Shown piece after piece: positions 51,934 to 60,393 of a stretch of 64,000 nucleotides of DNA. The notes beneath the pieces are model-generated. The model worked only from the letters and a program-made list of their open reading frames with translations. It was not told where the DNA came from and did not search any database. The position numbers were made by a program, and so were the translations under genes. Numbering within the stretch: position 1 is the first letter of the stretch; each line of letters starts with the position of its first letter. This stretch comes from Desulfobulbaceae bacterium (lineage in GTDB: Bacteria > Desulfobacterota > Desulfobulbia > Desulfobulbales > SURF-16), in assembly GCA_020444175.1 (NCBI GenBank), contig JAHLLM010000013.1, forward strand, positions 62,001 to 126,000. The letters are read 5' to 3'.

Positions 51934-52209
51934 TTAGTAAACTTCATCGTGAGAACCAATGTTAACCAAGATTATTTCCTGCTCGGAAATCACCATTTCG
52001 AGAGTAATACGATAACTAATATTGATTGAAACGCTGTGCAGACCAGTCAATTTGCCTTTGAGAGGATGTAGGCGCAACGAAGAATGGTGGGGATTGATCT
52101 CCAAAAGCTCAAGAGTCTTGCTGTATTGATTAAGTAGATCAGGGTGTCGTTTGATGAATTTGCGGGCTCTCCTGATATAGCTTTCCGGATAGATAAGCTT
52201 ATAGGCCAT
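51934..52209 (-). CDS. RelE/YafQ-like toxin
   Basis: The 91-residue product has the helical hairpin IRRARKFIKRHPDLLNQYSK, then LRLHPLKGKLTGLHSVSINI and SYRITLEMVISEQEIILVNI, ending GSHDEVY. This is the RelE/YafQ fold with the conserved HPLKG and SYR segments. It probably cleaves mRNA on the ribosome. Its start overlaps the antitoxin's end by 11 bases, so translation is coupled. Confidence 0.85.
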   Translation of the reverse strand: MAYKLIYPESYIRRARKFIKRHPDLLNQYSKTLELLEINPHHSSLRLHPLKGKLTGLHSVSINISYRITLEMVISEQEIILVNIGSHDEVY

Positions 52210-52456
52210 TGGTAAGCCTTTTTATATGGTCGGCCACACTTTCGGTTACTACCCTGCCGGCCTCAATATCTTCACGTACCTCTAGTAATGCGGCCTCCAA
52301 TTCGCACTCCCGAAGATACTGGTACTGCTCGATATCCATCACCACATAGCGCTTTTTCCCTCTAACAGTGATAACAGCTTCCGGCGCCTCGGCGAGTTGT
52401 TCGCTTATAGACGCCACCCCTCTTGTCTTCAGATCGTTCGCAGCAATAGTGCCCAT
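52199..52456 (-). CDS. Phd/YefM-type antitoxin
   Basis: The 85-residue protein begins TIAANDLKTRGVASISEQL and has the antitoxin core AVITVRGKKRYVVMDIEQYQYL, which is typical of Phd/YefM DNA-binding domains. Its tail (EDIEAGRVVTESVADHIKRL) would wrap the toxin. It is the first gene of the pair, with AGGAGG upstream (52470 area). Confidence 0.87.
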   Translation of the reverse strand: MGTIAANDLKTRGVASISEQLAEAPEAVITVRGKKRYVVMDIEQYQYLRECELEAALLEVREDIEAGRVVTESVADHIKRLTNGL

Positions 52457-52856
52457 AAAGTCCTCCTTGCAGAATTTCTAATAGTACTATTGTAAGCACC
52501 ATTGTTGATACTGTAAAGAGAAAATTAAAAGACGGTCAATAGTGTTTTTCAGTGAAACTGGTTATTATTGGGGAACAGAGTGACTTTTGATTTTCCTATT
52601 TGACCAAAGGAGATGTCCCCAAGATATGTTGACTTTGGGAATCAGAGATTCATAGTAGACAGATCAACCTGGGGTAAATTGATAAATTCATGAGGTTTGA
52701 TGTGGCTATGTTAACGTTTGAGATTGCCAACCAGTTGGCTACCAAGTTCAAACGGCTAAAATTGTTAAAGCCAACTCAAGAGAACGCGCATGCTCGCAAT
52801 TCGGGTTGATTGATTTGTTGGCTTATGGATGCACGAAAGCACCCATAAGCACTCTT
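52457..52856. other. Intergenic region with repeat fragment and hairpin
   Basis: About 400 bases without a gene. It contains CCCCAAGATATGTTGACTTT (52617-52636, dispersed repeat fragment), a GCCAACCAGTTGGC palindrome near 52728-52741 and a hairpin at about 52822-52851 (GCTTATGG-A-TGC with GCACCCATAAGC) that may terminate the Slam transcript. Confidence 0.45.
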
Positions 52857-54173
52857 TTAGAAAGATGCTTCTATAAAAAGTGATATTTGATCTCGGTCAT
52901 ATTTATACATTTCAAGATTACTATCATTGTCGGTATGAGATGCTGATAAAACCAAATTAGAATGGATTGCATTCAGAGGATACATAAGATCTATTCCAAC
53001 TCTACTTGTTTTGTCATGTCTCTCTTTATCATAGGCTGCTTCTTTACCCTCGTATTCTGTGTCAGAGTATGAACCGCTTATTGTTGTTTGAAGTCCCCAT
53101 CGAAAAGTATAGCCATACATTATATTTCCACCAAGAAGGTCATTGGTGTAGAAATCATAGCCAGACTTTTCTTTACCTGCAACTAAACCAAATCTCATAA
53201 AACTCATTTGATTTATTTGAAAAATAAGCATAGGTGAAATTGAATATCGGTCTAAATCTCGCTTGCTATCTGTAGTTTGGTATTTCCGTTTACCTATAGT
53301 TCCTCCGAGGTTAAAGGAGAGCTTGGGGGAATAACTATAACGAATTTGAGGAGCAACACCGTAAGAGTAGGAATAGTACGATTTGTCATGGCCAGTTTTG
53401 ACCCAATCAACAACTATAGGTAATGATCCGCTCCAGTCATCAGAGATGCGCATGGATAGACCTGTAGATGCGGAAGCTACACGGGAGTCTAGATCGTTAT
53501 AGTTATTGTAACTTGTACTGTTCAACGTCAGGCTTGACTGCCAGCTTATGTCGTCTGTAATGCCACGCATATAATCACCGCTAGCACGAAGAAGGATGGC
53601 ACTTCCACTGTGTTTCTGAGCTTCACCAGAAAGGGTGAATGGCAGGTCGTACATTAATACAGAATCAATAGATGGGCCTGCATTGGCATTTGAATCATAC
53701 ATATAGCCTAGAGAGCCTCTTAACCGCCATTGGCGTGGTGCCCCCTCGGATTCCATGAATTGCATAAAGTTGTCAATATTGTCACCAACTTTAGGTGGTG
53801 GCTGATGGGTTTTAACTTCTGTAAGGAGTTTCTTTGAATTTTCTACATGACCTAATGAGAAGGAGATTTGTGCCAGTTCTAAGCGGGCACGATCAGAACG
53901 GCTTGGGTCTAACTCAATACTCTTTTGTAGATATGTTGATGCCTCGCGTGGACGACCTGTTGCTTTAGCAACTATTCCCATGAGGAACCACTCTTGAGGG
54001 TTGGTTGATGTCGATTCATGGTCAATCATGATATATTTATATGCATCCTTTGCGTTGCCTTGTTCAAGTAGTGCCTGTACGACTTGAAGGGTGCTGTCAT
54101 CATTACTGGCCATGGTTAAGGATGGTGCAAGAAGAAGGCTAAATAGGGCTATATTTCGAATTGATTTTTTCAT
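52857..54173 (-). CDS. Slam-like outer-membrane translocon (type XI secretion)
   Basis: The 438-residue protein has a signal peptide (IALFSLLLAPSLTMA then SND), TPR-like helices in residues 25-135 (EWFLMGIVAKATGRPREAST, RARLELAQISFSLGHVENSK) and a C-terminal beta-barrel of alternating residues. The barrel begins with WRLRGSLGYMYDSNANAG, the DSN-x-N segment typical of DUF560/Slam, and ends in SLFIEASF with a terminal Phe, as expected for Bam-inserted barrels. Slam proteins move TbpB-like lipoproteins and soluble haem carriers across the outer membrane. Twelve bases upstream on the same strand is a gene whose product ends in a TbpB-type barrel, its likely cargo. Confidence 0.82.
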   Translation of the reverse strand: MKKSIRNIALFSLLLAPSLTMASNDDSTLQVVQALLEQGNAKDAYKYIMIDHESTSTNPQEWFLMGIVAKATGRPREASTYLQKSIELDPSRSDRARLELAQISFSLGHVENSKKLLTEVKTHQPPPKVGDNIDNFMQFMESEGAPRQWRLRGSLGYMYDSNANAGPSIDSVLMYDLPFTLSGEAQKHSGSAILLRASGDYMRGITDDISWQSSLTLNSTSYNNYNDLDSRVASASTGLSMRISDDWSGSLPIVVDWVKTGHDKSYYSYSYGVAPQIRYSYSPKLSFNLGGTIGKRKYQTTDSKRDLDRYSISPMLIFQINQMSFMRFGLVAGKEKSGYDFYTNDLLGGNIMYGYTFRWGLQTTISGSYSDTEYEGKEAAYDKERHDKTSRVGIDLMYPLNAIHSNLVLSASHTDNDSNLEMYKYDRDQISLFIEASF

Positions 54174-54185
54174 TGTTTTGATTCC

Positions 54186-56768
54186 TTATTGTTTTTTGGC
54201 ACGAAAAACACCGACTGCTCTTTCATCACCATTATTACCTGTGCCTTTTGTAATAGCCCACACTCCACCAGTTTCAGCAGCTGACTTTCCTCCAAAATCT
54301 CCATGTATTTGTGAATGCCATGTTTCAGTGTTAGATATTCCAGCTCCAACTAATTGACCACCAAATCCAGAGTCCCCAATGCTTCCATTGCTGATGGAAG
54401 CAGTACCCCAAGTAGCCCCAGTCGATGCATTTTTCACGGTGAGATTCCCTGAAATTACACCTGAACCAAAATCTGCATTAAGATTAATATTACCATTTAC
54501 AGCATTGTACCCAGTTTGCCCAAGTGTCCATTGCCCACCGGCCAGTTTACCTTGATATGTTGCAGACCCCTGTTTGGGCATTTCTACGTCTGGCGTTTGG
54601 TCTGTGACAACCCAGTGAGAAGTATATATTTTGTTTGTTGCATTCGGATCAGACCACGTTCCCCATGCTGTATATGAATAATTGCCAAAATAGGCAGCTT
54701 CACTTTCAGATAGAATTCTGGTTCGTTCATCTCCGGTACCATCACCACTCGGGTGCAGGTATAAGGTAGAACCGTTTCCAGGCTTTATTTCTTTTGTTTC
54801 TGCTGGACCATCACCATATCCAAAGAAATATAGATCTCCTAAGTTTTCATTGTAATAAACTCTCGTGTAACCGCCTGTCCATTCTGAAGTAGTCGTAGTA
54901 GGAGTAGGGTTTTGCTCTGCTGCTAAGATGACATTGTAGTCATCGTTAGCTGCGTCAGTAAGATTCATTGTGATAAAATCTATATCATGTTTCTGGATTT
55001 GATATTCCGTGTTTTCATTTCGCTTAGGTATGATAGCCTGCTCAAGGCGAGAAATTCTTTCTCTCAATTGCGCTATGTGTGTGATATTTGTGGCTGATGT
55101 TTTACGGTCTTTTGAGATATCCAAATACCTTCTGTAGGTATCATCATATAGGGAGTAGCTATTAGTAAAAAGGTAACGCCATTCCCTGCCACTCCCAAGT
55201 GTGTTTTTTGCGAGCATAATTAGTTTTTGCATGTCTTCCGGCCTAATATCACTAATATTTCCGTTGTACTTCTTGTTCAAAAATTTGGCTTGAAAATAGA
55301 ATGTCTTTAGCGATTTGAGACGATGATATTCAGCTTCATTAAAGCTACCTGTTTGCGCTTCTAGCTTTATTAGTTCCTCTTTTTTATTTTGAAGTTGAGA
55401 GTTTAAGGCGTTTAAAGATCTATTGCTACTTGCAAGATTGCTGGCAATAATCAGTTGCTCTTTTGCTTTAGCATCAAGTTCAGCTTGGGTGGGTTTGATG
55501 TTCTGGTTTACTAGTGTGATTGATTCTACTTCTTCTGAATCTTCTTCATTCCCAGTCATGTATATAATATCTGTCGTTTTTTCATAGTATACATCTGTTT
55601 TTGCTGGTGTAAAAAATTTAATCTCACCTACTTCTTCAGGGAATGCCATGTCTATCAACGGTGCTAATTTATGTGATTCGATAACCGAATATAAAGGGCC
55701 ATATAAAGAGGAAACAACAGGAGAAACAAACCAACTATCAATGGTAGTTGTTGTACCAGGTGTAGTGTTTATTGTAAAATCTGGTTGTCCAAGGAGCTGA
55801 TTTGTTTTTACTCCAAGTAATCTTGTATATCCAAGAATATCAGAGGATATTGATACGGGGTCTAAAAGAGATCTGATATTGGAAATATTTTTTTGCTCTG
55901 AACTATGGAGAAGTCTATTTCTTCCACTTTCGCCCAATGCATGGAAGCCTCTTTCCGATAAAGTAATTGGCGCCGCATTAATGGTAACTGTTTTAAAACC
56001 AGATTTCAATCCAGCATAACTCGCCAATCCACCACCCAATGAGTGTCCTGTAATTTCAATATTATTCCTTTTAGCGGACTCTTCATTTTGACCAGATATT
56101 TTATCTATGTAATTAAGTGCTTCTACATATTGAGTAGAATAACTATCAGTAAACGGAATACTTAAAAGATCCTGATACAAATCATTAACAACCCCTTCTC
56201 CAGCAAAGGTACCTCCATAAACAACAATTATTTTACCTGTTTCTAAATCTTTAAAAGTACCTGCTGTAAAACCAGATCCTTTATTGTCTGTGTAATCTAA
56301 AATTTCATAGTTCCTGTCTTCATGAACAACCACTCGCCCTTTTGGGTTTTCAATATCTGATAACCCATATATATCATTAGACAATAATATGTATTCTTTA
56401 TTCTCTTCAGCAACAATTATATCCCCACCACTCCAGCCTGGAATTTCAGGTAATTCGGCAACACGCCTTTCGACTTCAGCAAGAACTTTTCCAATTTCTG
56501 CTTTGTTGGTCGTTAAATCAATTTCTACATTTTCTTCTGGCAGTAATTGACCCGACCCTGTTTTCTCCTCTGCAGTTCTTCCGAAATCACTATTGAGTAT
56601 TGCACTTTTCAAACTTTCTATAGAAGCTTTTGGGTAAATATACTCACTATTAACTACAGGAAGAGTTTGACCTGCTCCTGTTTTCGCTTCTCCGGCAAAT
56701 GCATTTCCAAAAATACCGCTAGTTGATAACAGTATCATCCCTGCAATTTGATAATTCATTCTTTCCAT
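54186..56768 (-). CDS. Lipase-like Slam cargo with C-terminal TbpB-type beta-barrel
   Basis: The 860-residue protein has an SPase I signal peptide (LLSTSGIFGNAFA, no lipobox Cys), so it should be soluble when released. Two short repeats (KTGAGQTLP near 29 and KTGSGQLLP near 69) follow. Residues 115-375 form an alpha/beta-hydrolase of the class 3 lipase type with Ser243 in ITGHSLGGG, Asp303 in SLLDPVS and His366 in ESHKLAPLID as the probable triad. Residues 425-490 are coiled coil. The last 130 residues (from about 740; WTLGQTGYNAVNGNINLNAD, FGGKSAAETGGVWAITKG, AVGVFRAKKQ) match the TbpB-like handle barrel recognised by Slam. The start follows TGGAGA. The substrate, lipid or otherwise, is not known. 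Confidence 0.78.
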   Translation of the reverse strand: MERMNYQIAGMILLSTSGIFGNAFAGEAKTGAGQTLPVVNSEYIYPKASIESLKSAILNSDFGRTAEEKTGSGQLLPEENVEIDLTTNKAEIGKVLAEVERRVAELPEIPGWSGGDIIVAEENKEYILLSNDIYGLSDIENPKGRVVVHEDRNYEILDYTDNKGSGFTAGTFKDLETGKIIVVYGGTFAGEGVVNDLYQDLLSIPFTDSYSTQYVEALNYIDKISGQNEESAKRNNIEITGHSLGGGLASYAGLKSGFKTVTINAAPITLSERGFHALGESGRNRLLHSSEQKNISNIRSLLDPVSISSDILGYTRLLGVKTNQLLGQPDFTINTTPGTTTTIDSWFVSPVVSSLYGPLYSVIESHKLAPLIDMAFPEEVGEIKFFTPAKTDVYYEKTTDIIYMTGNEEDSEEVESITLVNQNIKPTQAELDAKAKEQLIIASNLASSNRSLNALNSQLQNKKEELIKLEAQTGSFNEAEYHRLKSLKTFYFQAKFLNKKYNGNISDIRPEDMQKLIMLAKNTLGSGREWRYLFTNSYSLYDDTYRRYLDISKDRKTSATNITHIAQLRERISRLEQAIIPKRNENTEYQIQKHDIDFITMNLTDAANDDYNVILAAEQNPTPTTTTSEWTGGYTRVYYNENLGDLYFFGYGDGPAETKEIKPGNGSTLYLHPSGDGTGDERTRILSESEAAYFGNYSYTAWGTWSDPNATNKIYTSHWVVTDQTPDVEMPKQGSATYQGKLAGGQWTLGQTGYNAVNGNINLNADFGSGVISGNLTVKNASTGATWGTASISNGSIGDSGFGGQLVGAGISNTETWHSQIHGDFGGKSAAETGGVWAITKGTGNNGDERAVGVFRAKKQ

Positions 56769-57050
56769 TATTTTCTCCAGTTAGTAAATTATATTAGCTT
56801 GTTGCCTAGTATCCTCACACAAACTATCATTACATTGCTTTTTAATCTATCAAAACAATAGCATAATGATCCAATGCCAATCTCAATCATTTAAGTAAAA
56901 CAGCAAGTTGAGACTATTCCTGAGAAGTCCAAATGTTAGGGAGATAGTGTGACTTTGGAAATTAAATCTGTGCCCATTTTTACGTGGCCAAACGAAAAAA
57001 CATCATTACGCGTAACGTGAAGCTTTTTGCCGATCCGTTGAAAGCTGTTG
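56769..57050. other. Leader of the Slam cargo operon with dispersed repeat
   Basis: About 280 bases upstream of the cargo gene, between it and an attC site. It contains the dispersed repeat (56920-56958), AT-rich promoter-like sequence on the minus strand, and a GTTGAAA-GCTGTTG-TTTCAAC stem (57037-57057) that partly overlaps the end of attC. No gene is seen. Confidence 0.4.
56920..56958. repeat. Dispersed palindromic repeat, copy 3
   Basis: CTGAGAAGTCCAAATGTTAG followed by GGAGATAGTGTGACTTTGG, closely matching copy 1 in the first half. Confidence 0.6.
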
Positions 57051-57111
57051 TTTCAACCACCGGATAAGATTGTGGTTCGTTCTTCACACAATCTATCCTT
57101 ATTCGTTCGGC
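57051..57111 (-). mobile_element. attC-like integron recombination site downstream of the PEP-CTERM gene
   Basis: Read on the minus strand, the site runs GCCGAAC (R''), GAATAAGG, ATAGATTGTG, a 12-base loop, CACAATCTTATCC and GTTGAAA (R'). The inner arms pair perfectly apart from one extra T, like the extrahelical bases of real attC sites. The R boxes deviate slightly from RYYYAAC / GTTRRRY. It starts 10 bases after the stop codon of the PEP-CTERM gene and has the same layout and length as the site at 58093-58155. Confidence 0.65.
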
Positions 57112-57120
57112 AATTTTTTA

Positions 57121-57747
57121 TTATTTCTTTTTTCTTCTTAATCCTATGAGACCAGCAAGACAGGAACCCAATAACCAAACTGTACCGGGAATAGGAACAG
57201 CTGAAGTCTTATTCCATACAGCCCAGACAATATCGTCTGTTTCTGGTGAATATTCTAGTGGAGATGTGTCAGATGTCCTAAAAATACTACCAGCTGCAAA
57301 AATAACATCTTTATACCCTGCTTTCTTATTACAAACACCCACAACTCCCATCCCACCAGCAGAGTTTACAACCATGGGTGTATATACATAGCAACTCCCT
57401 AATGAAGCACAGCCATTTGTCAGATTTGGGGCAGAGTCAAATGCCCCTAATGGTGAATCAATAAAAACCTGATCAAGCAATGCTTGGTTTGCTATAACCG
57501 CCAAACTACTATCACTGAGATTTAATAGGTTGGTAAATGGAAAATCCGTATTCTCATCTGCCCCTTCGTATAATTCTATAGGCGTGCCATCTCGAAATGC
57601 GACATCATACAAAACACCATCTACATCAACGCCTGCTGCACCAAAAAGCTGTCCGTTTCTAATGTCCAAGATAGCGGCATGTGAAATGTTAACCACAAAT
57701 AACAAACCTAAGCCTATTGCCAGGGCTGTTGTAAATTTCTTCTTCAT
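57121..57747 (-). CDS. PEP-CTERM (VPxP-type) sorting-domain protein, probable gene cassette
   Basis: The 208-residue protein has a signal peptide (TALAIGLGLLFVVNISHA) and a C-terminal sorting signal: VPIPGTVWLLGSCLAGLIGL followed by RRKKK. This is the PEP-CTERM/VPLPA-CTERM type recognised by exosortase, so it should go to the cell envelope or extracellular polysaccharide. Two Cys residues in LTNGCASLGSCYVYTP may form a disulfide. The middle has no recognised domain. No exosortase gene is in the window. AGGAG precedes ATG 57747. The gene lies between two attC-like sites in the right orientation and is therefore probably an integron cassette of about 1.05 kb. Confidence 0.82.
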   Translation of the reverse strand: MKKKFTTALAIGLGLLFVVNISHAAILDIRNGQLFGAAGVDVDGVLYDVAFRDGTPIELYEGADENTDFPFTNLLNLSDSSLAVIANQALLDQVFIDSPLGAFDSAPNLTNGCASLGSCYVYTPMVVNSAGGMGVVGVCNKKAGYKDVIFAAGSIFRTSDTSPLEYSPETDDIVWAVWNKTSAVPIPGTVWLLGSCLAGLIGLRRKKK

Positions 57748-58092
57748 TTCTTTTTTCTCCTTTTTTTGTTACGTCAACGAGATCTCCCGCCGAATGCCCG
57801 AGCTAACGGGCAATTTTGTCATTAATTATAAGCTTGCTTTATTATTGATGTAAATTTGTCGTGTTGAGCGATTGGCGTTTAATTTGTTTTGAGGATTTTT
57901 TTCATAAAATATGCAGATTTCTCTCCACAGATCTTTATTTTTCCTCTTAGCTACCTTCTGTAACCGATTGATATCTTGGCGTAAAAGCTATTTTCATAAT
58001 AGCAACAAATGTGCCATTTTTTTAAATCCCATCTTTATCATCCCGTAAACAGGCAATTTTGCCTTAATTCGTCATCGGTTATGACCGGGCTT
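57748..58092. other. 5' part of the PEP-CTERM cassette, no gene seen
   Basis: About 345 bases. A GCCCG-AGCTAA-CGGGC hairpin followed by AATTTT (near 57803-57822) is present. The rest is AT-rich and presumably contains the cassette promoter and leader. No coding sequence is supported. Confidence 0.4.
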
Positions 58093-58155
58093 GTCCAACA
58101 AACGGTTTATATTTTGGCTCGCTCCGCTCTCAAAATATAACCTTATTCGTTGGGT
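58093..58155 (-). mobile_element. attC-type integron recombination site
   Basis: On the minus strand, ACCCAAC (R'', fits RYYYAAC), GAATAAGG, TTATATTTTG, a 14-base loop, CAAAATATAAACC, GTTT and GTTGGAC (R', fits GTTRRRY). The inner arms pair except for one extra A, the extrahelical base expected in attC. At 63 bp it is in the normal attC size range, and it starts one base after the stop codon of the 58157-58495 gene, as in compact gene cassettes. Confidence 0.8.
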
Positions 58156-58156
58156 G

Positions 58157-58495
58157 TCATTTCGGAAATGATCCTGTGAATAGTGCAGCGAGAATGACGA
58201 CAAATGCAGCCCATATCTTTCCCGCTACGTCCTGCTCGGACTTCAGATCTGAAAACGTCGCCTCAGCGTGTGCATTACGTGGAAAGAAGTAATTGTGTTC
58301 AAACCAAAACCAAACTGGTGGCCCGAGAACCCATACAGCACCAAGGATCTTGCTAATGGATGAGTAGTAAGCCCAACTGGTTCCAAGCACTATGTATGTG
58401 ACGCTAAGTACAAAACCGATAACTGTGAGTACTCCTACCACCGTGACTACTTTGCCAGCGCTATCTGTGTATAGCTTTTTCTTTGCCAATGCCAC
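58157..58495 (-). CDS. Small membrane protein, probable integron cassette gene
   Basis: The 112-residue protein has three hydrophobic helices: VVTVVGVLTVIGFVLSVTYI, ILGAVWVLGPPVWFWFEHNY and IWAAFVVILAALFTG at the end. A short acidic connecting piece (HAEATFSDLKSEQDVAG) precedes the last. I do not recognise the family. An attC site begins one base past its stop, so the gene is probably the distal part of an integron cassette. A GTCCTCC/AGGAGGACT site precedes ATG 58495. Confidence 0.75.
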   Translation of the reverse strand: MALAKKKLYTDSAGKVVTVVGVLTVIGFVLSVTYIVLGTSWAYYSSISKILGAVWVLGPPVWFWFEHNYFFPRNAHAEATFSDLKSEQDVAGKIWAAFVVILAALFTGSFPK

Positions 58496-58571
58496 TTCTG
58501 AGTCCTCCTTATCTTGTTCCTGATTCTCTTTTAATGTTGCCGTGCAGTATACGTACTAAAAAATTACCAGG

Positions 58572-58600
58572 ACTCAGATTAGGGAGATAGTGTGATTTTT
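58572..58600. repeat. Dispersed palindromic repeat, copy 4 (partial)
   Basis: ACTCAGATTAGGGAGATAGT followed by GTGATTTTT matches the middle of copies 1-3. Confidence 0.5.
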
Positions 58601-58733
58601 CCTTTTGCTTTTCTCGACACCAAGAGTCAAGGTAGTAGACCTACCCCCTTTTGATCAGTTCTCCTTTTGTGAATGGCGTTACTGGGGGCAGTATATCTGG
58701 TATCGAAATGTAAGGTTTATTTTTTAAACCTAC

Positions 58734-60146
58734 CTACACGATTTTATGTTCTTCAATATTTTGCACCTCAGCGGAAACGCCATCCAAGCCGAGGTAACTG
58801 AGTTTTGTCATAACTTTCATCATGGGGTCAAAAGCCAGAAGTGTGAGGTCTTCATGGTTCGTCTTTACCACAGGGTTTTCAAAACAATTTTCCACGGTAA
58901 TTCGACTGAAATCAAAATGTTGTTTTATTTCGTCCGAGCCTATCTCGTATTCATCCCCAATCAGGATCAATGAATTGGGGACATGATGCCAATCATGATT
59001 CGTTTCCGATTCAGGTATATTTAACTCTTTTTGCAATTTTTTCTTTTCAAGTTCTATTTTTTCTGTTTCGGCCTTCAACTTTTCAGCTTCCTGAAATGTC
59101 TTATAGCTTTCTAGGCTTTGCCATCCTAAAATCACAACAGAAACCATTGCGACAAAGGCCTTCCTGGCCCTTGGGGAAGAATTAGCATCAATATATTTTA
59201 AAATCACTTCCACTGAGCCCTTTTGGATACTGTCAACAAAAATTTCATCCTCAGGCGAAGCGTAACAGGGGCCAGCAAGTTGTTTTTTAATTCTGTCTAA
59301 ATCATCATCTTCAGTAATTACCAGGAATAAAAGCCTGTTATATGTGATTTGAATTGAGGTCAATAAGGCCCCCAAATATAAAGGGCTAAGATAAAGGTCA
59401 CCATTAAAGGTGATGAAAAGTATCGGTTCCTTACCCTTTTTTTGTCCATCTTTTGCACGTTTTTTGTGTTTATCTTCCTCATCCAGAAATCTTGCATTTG
59501 CTATCTGTGCATCGGTTAAAGGGTGAGCTAGGTTCTTGAGTTGTGATTTCGAATTAAAAACAGTAGATGATAAACTCGTTCCCAGAAGGCTCACGCCCTC
59601 AAGGTTAGCTCCAACAAGGTTAGCCATGTTAAGCTTTGCTTGGTCAAGATTTGCCCACGAAAGATTCGCCATGGCAAGATTCGCCTCGGTAAGATCCGCC
59701 AAGGGAAGCTCTGCTCCGACTAAATCCGCTGACTCAAGGTTCGTTCTGACAAGCTTCGCTTGGGCAAGGTTTGCCCCAGCAAGATTTGTCCCGATAAGCT
59801 TCGCCTCGGTAAGATTTGCCCCGATAAGCTTCGTCGACTCAAGATTTGCCCCGACAAGGATCGCAAACTTAAGGTTAGCTCCATCAAGCTTTGCCATTTT
59901 AAGCTTCGCTCTGATAAGATCAGCCCTGAAAAGTTTCGCTTTGGCAAGATCAGCGTTGTTTAGATTTGCCTCGGCGAGGTTTGCCCCTTCAAAATTTGCT
60001 CCTGCAAATAGCGCAAACTGAAGGTCGGCTCCATTAAGGTCCGCCTTAATGAAAACAGGACATTTAGTTGAACGCCGCGATGACCTGTATTCATTCCATT
60101 CAGCAATGCCTTTTTTTAGTATTTCAATATGTTTTGGCTTGGCCAT
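58734..60146 (-). CDS. Pentapeptide-repeat protein with unidentified C-terminal half
   Basis: The 470-residue protein starts with a helix, then residues about 33-190 consist of roughly 30 A(D/N)LXX repeats (ANFEGANLAEANLNNADLAK, and so on), forming a right-handed quadrilateral beta-helix. Residues 230-340 form a mixed alpha/beta region (EPILFITFNGDLYLSPLYLG, RLLFLVITEDDDLDRIKKQL), then comes one hydrophobic helix (AFVAMVSVVILGWQSLES), a coiled coil (EAEKLKAETEKIELEKKKLQ) and a C-terminal region I cannot place. The C-terminal half might be an effector or sensor, as pentapeptide domains are often fused to such parts, but nothing recognisable is seen. AGGAAAAC precedes ATG 60146. It is a single gene. 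Confidence 0.82.
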   Translation of the reverse strand: MAKPKHIEILKKGIAEWNEYRSSRRSTKCPVFIKADLNGADLQFALFAGANFEGANLAEANLNNADLAKAKLFRADLIRAKLKMAKLDGANLKFAILVGANLESTKLIGANLTEAKLIGTNLAGANLAQAKLVRTNLESADLVGAELPLADLTEANLAMANLSWANLDQAKLNMANLVGANLEGVSLLGTSLSSTVFNSKSQLKNLAHPLTDAQIANARFLDEEDKHKKRAKDGQKKGKEPILFITFNGDLYLSPLYLGALLTSIQITYNRLLFLVITEDDDLDRIKKQLAGPCYASPEDEIFVDSIQKGSVEVILKYIDANSSPRARKAFVAMVSVVILGWQSLESYKTFQEAEKLKAETEKIELEKKKLQKELNIPESETNHDWHHVPNSLILIGDEYEIGSDEIKQHFDFSRITVENCFENPVVKTNHEDLTLLAFDPMMKVMTKLSYLGLDGVSAEVQNIEEHKIV

Positions 60147-60336
60147 AACTTGTTTTCCTGGGAAAAGAGGACAGATTTATTTATGGAGTCAACATATTTC
60201 CAAATTATGGGCACTATTCTATTTGGTTCAATAATTTGCAAGGAAAATATGATGTGTGAGTATCATTGGATTGGCGAGCAGTACAATTGAGATGTGAATT
60301 GGATATACGTAATAAAATATTTTTACAAATTTACGA

Positions 60337-60372
60337 TAAAGCATAAGGTGGCTTCCGCCAACTTATGCTTTA
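60337..60372 (-). terminator. Terminator hairpin of the ABC/transglutaminase operon
   Basis: TAAAGCATAAG at 60337-60347 pairs perfectly with CTTATGCTTTA at 60362-60372. It lies just after the permease stop on the minus strand, and T-rich sequence follows in the direction of transcription. Confidence 0.65.
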
Positions 60373-60393
60373 TTCCACAGAACGAAAGATAAA

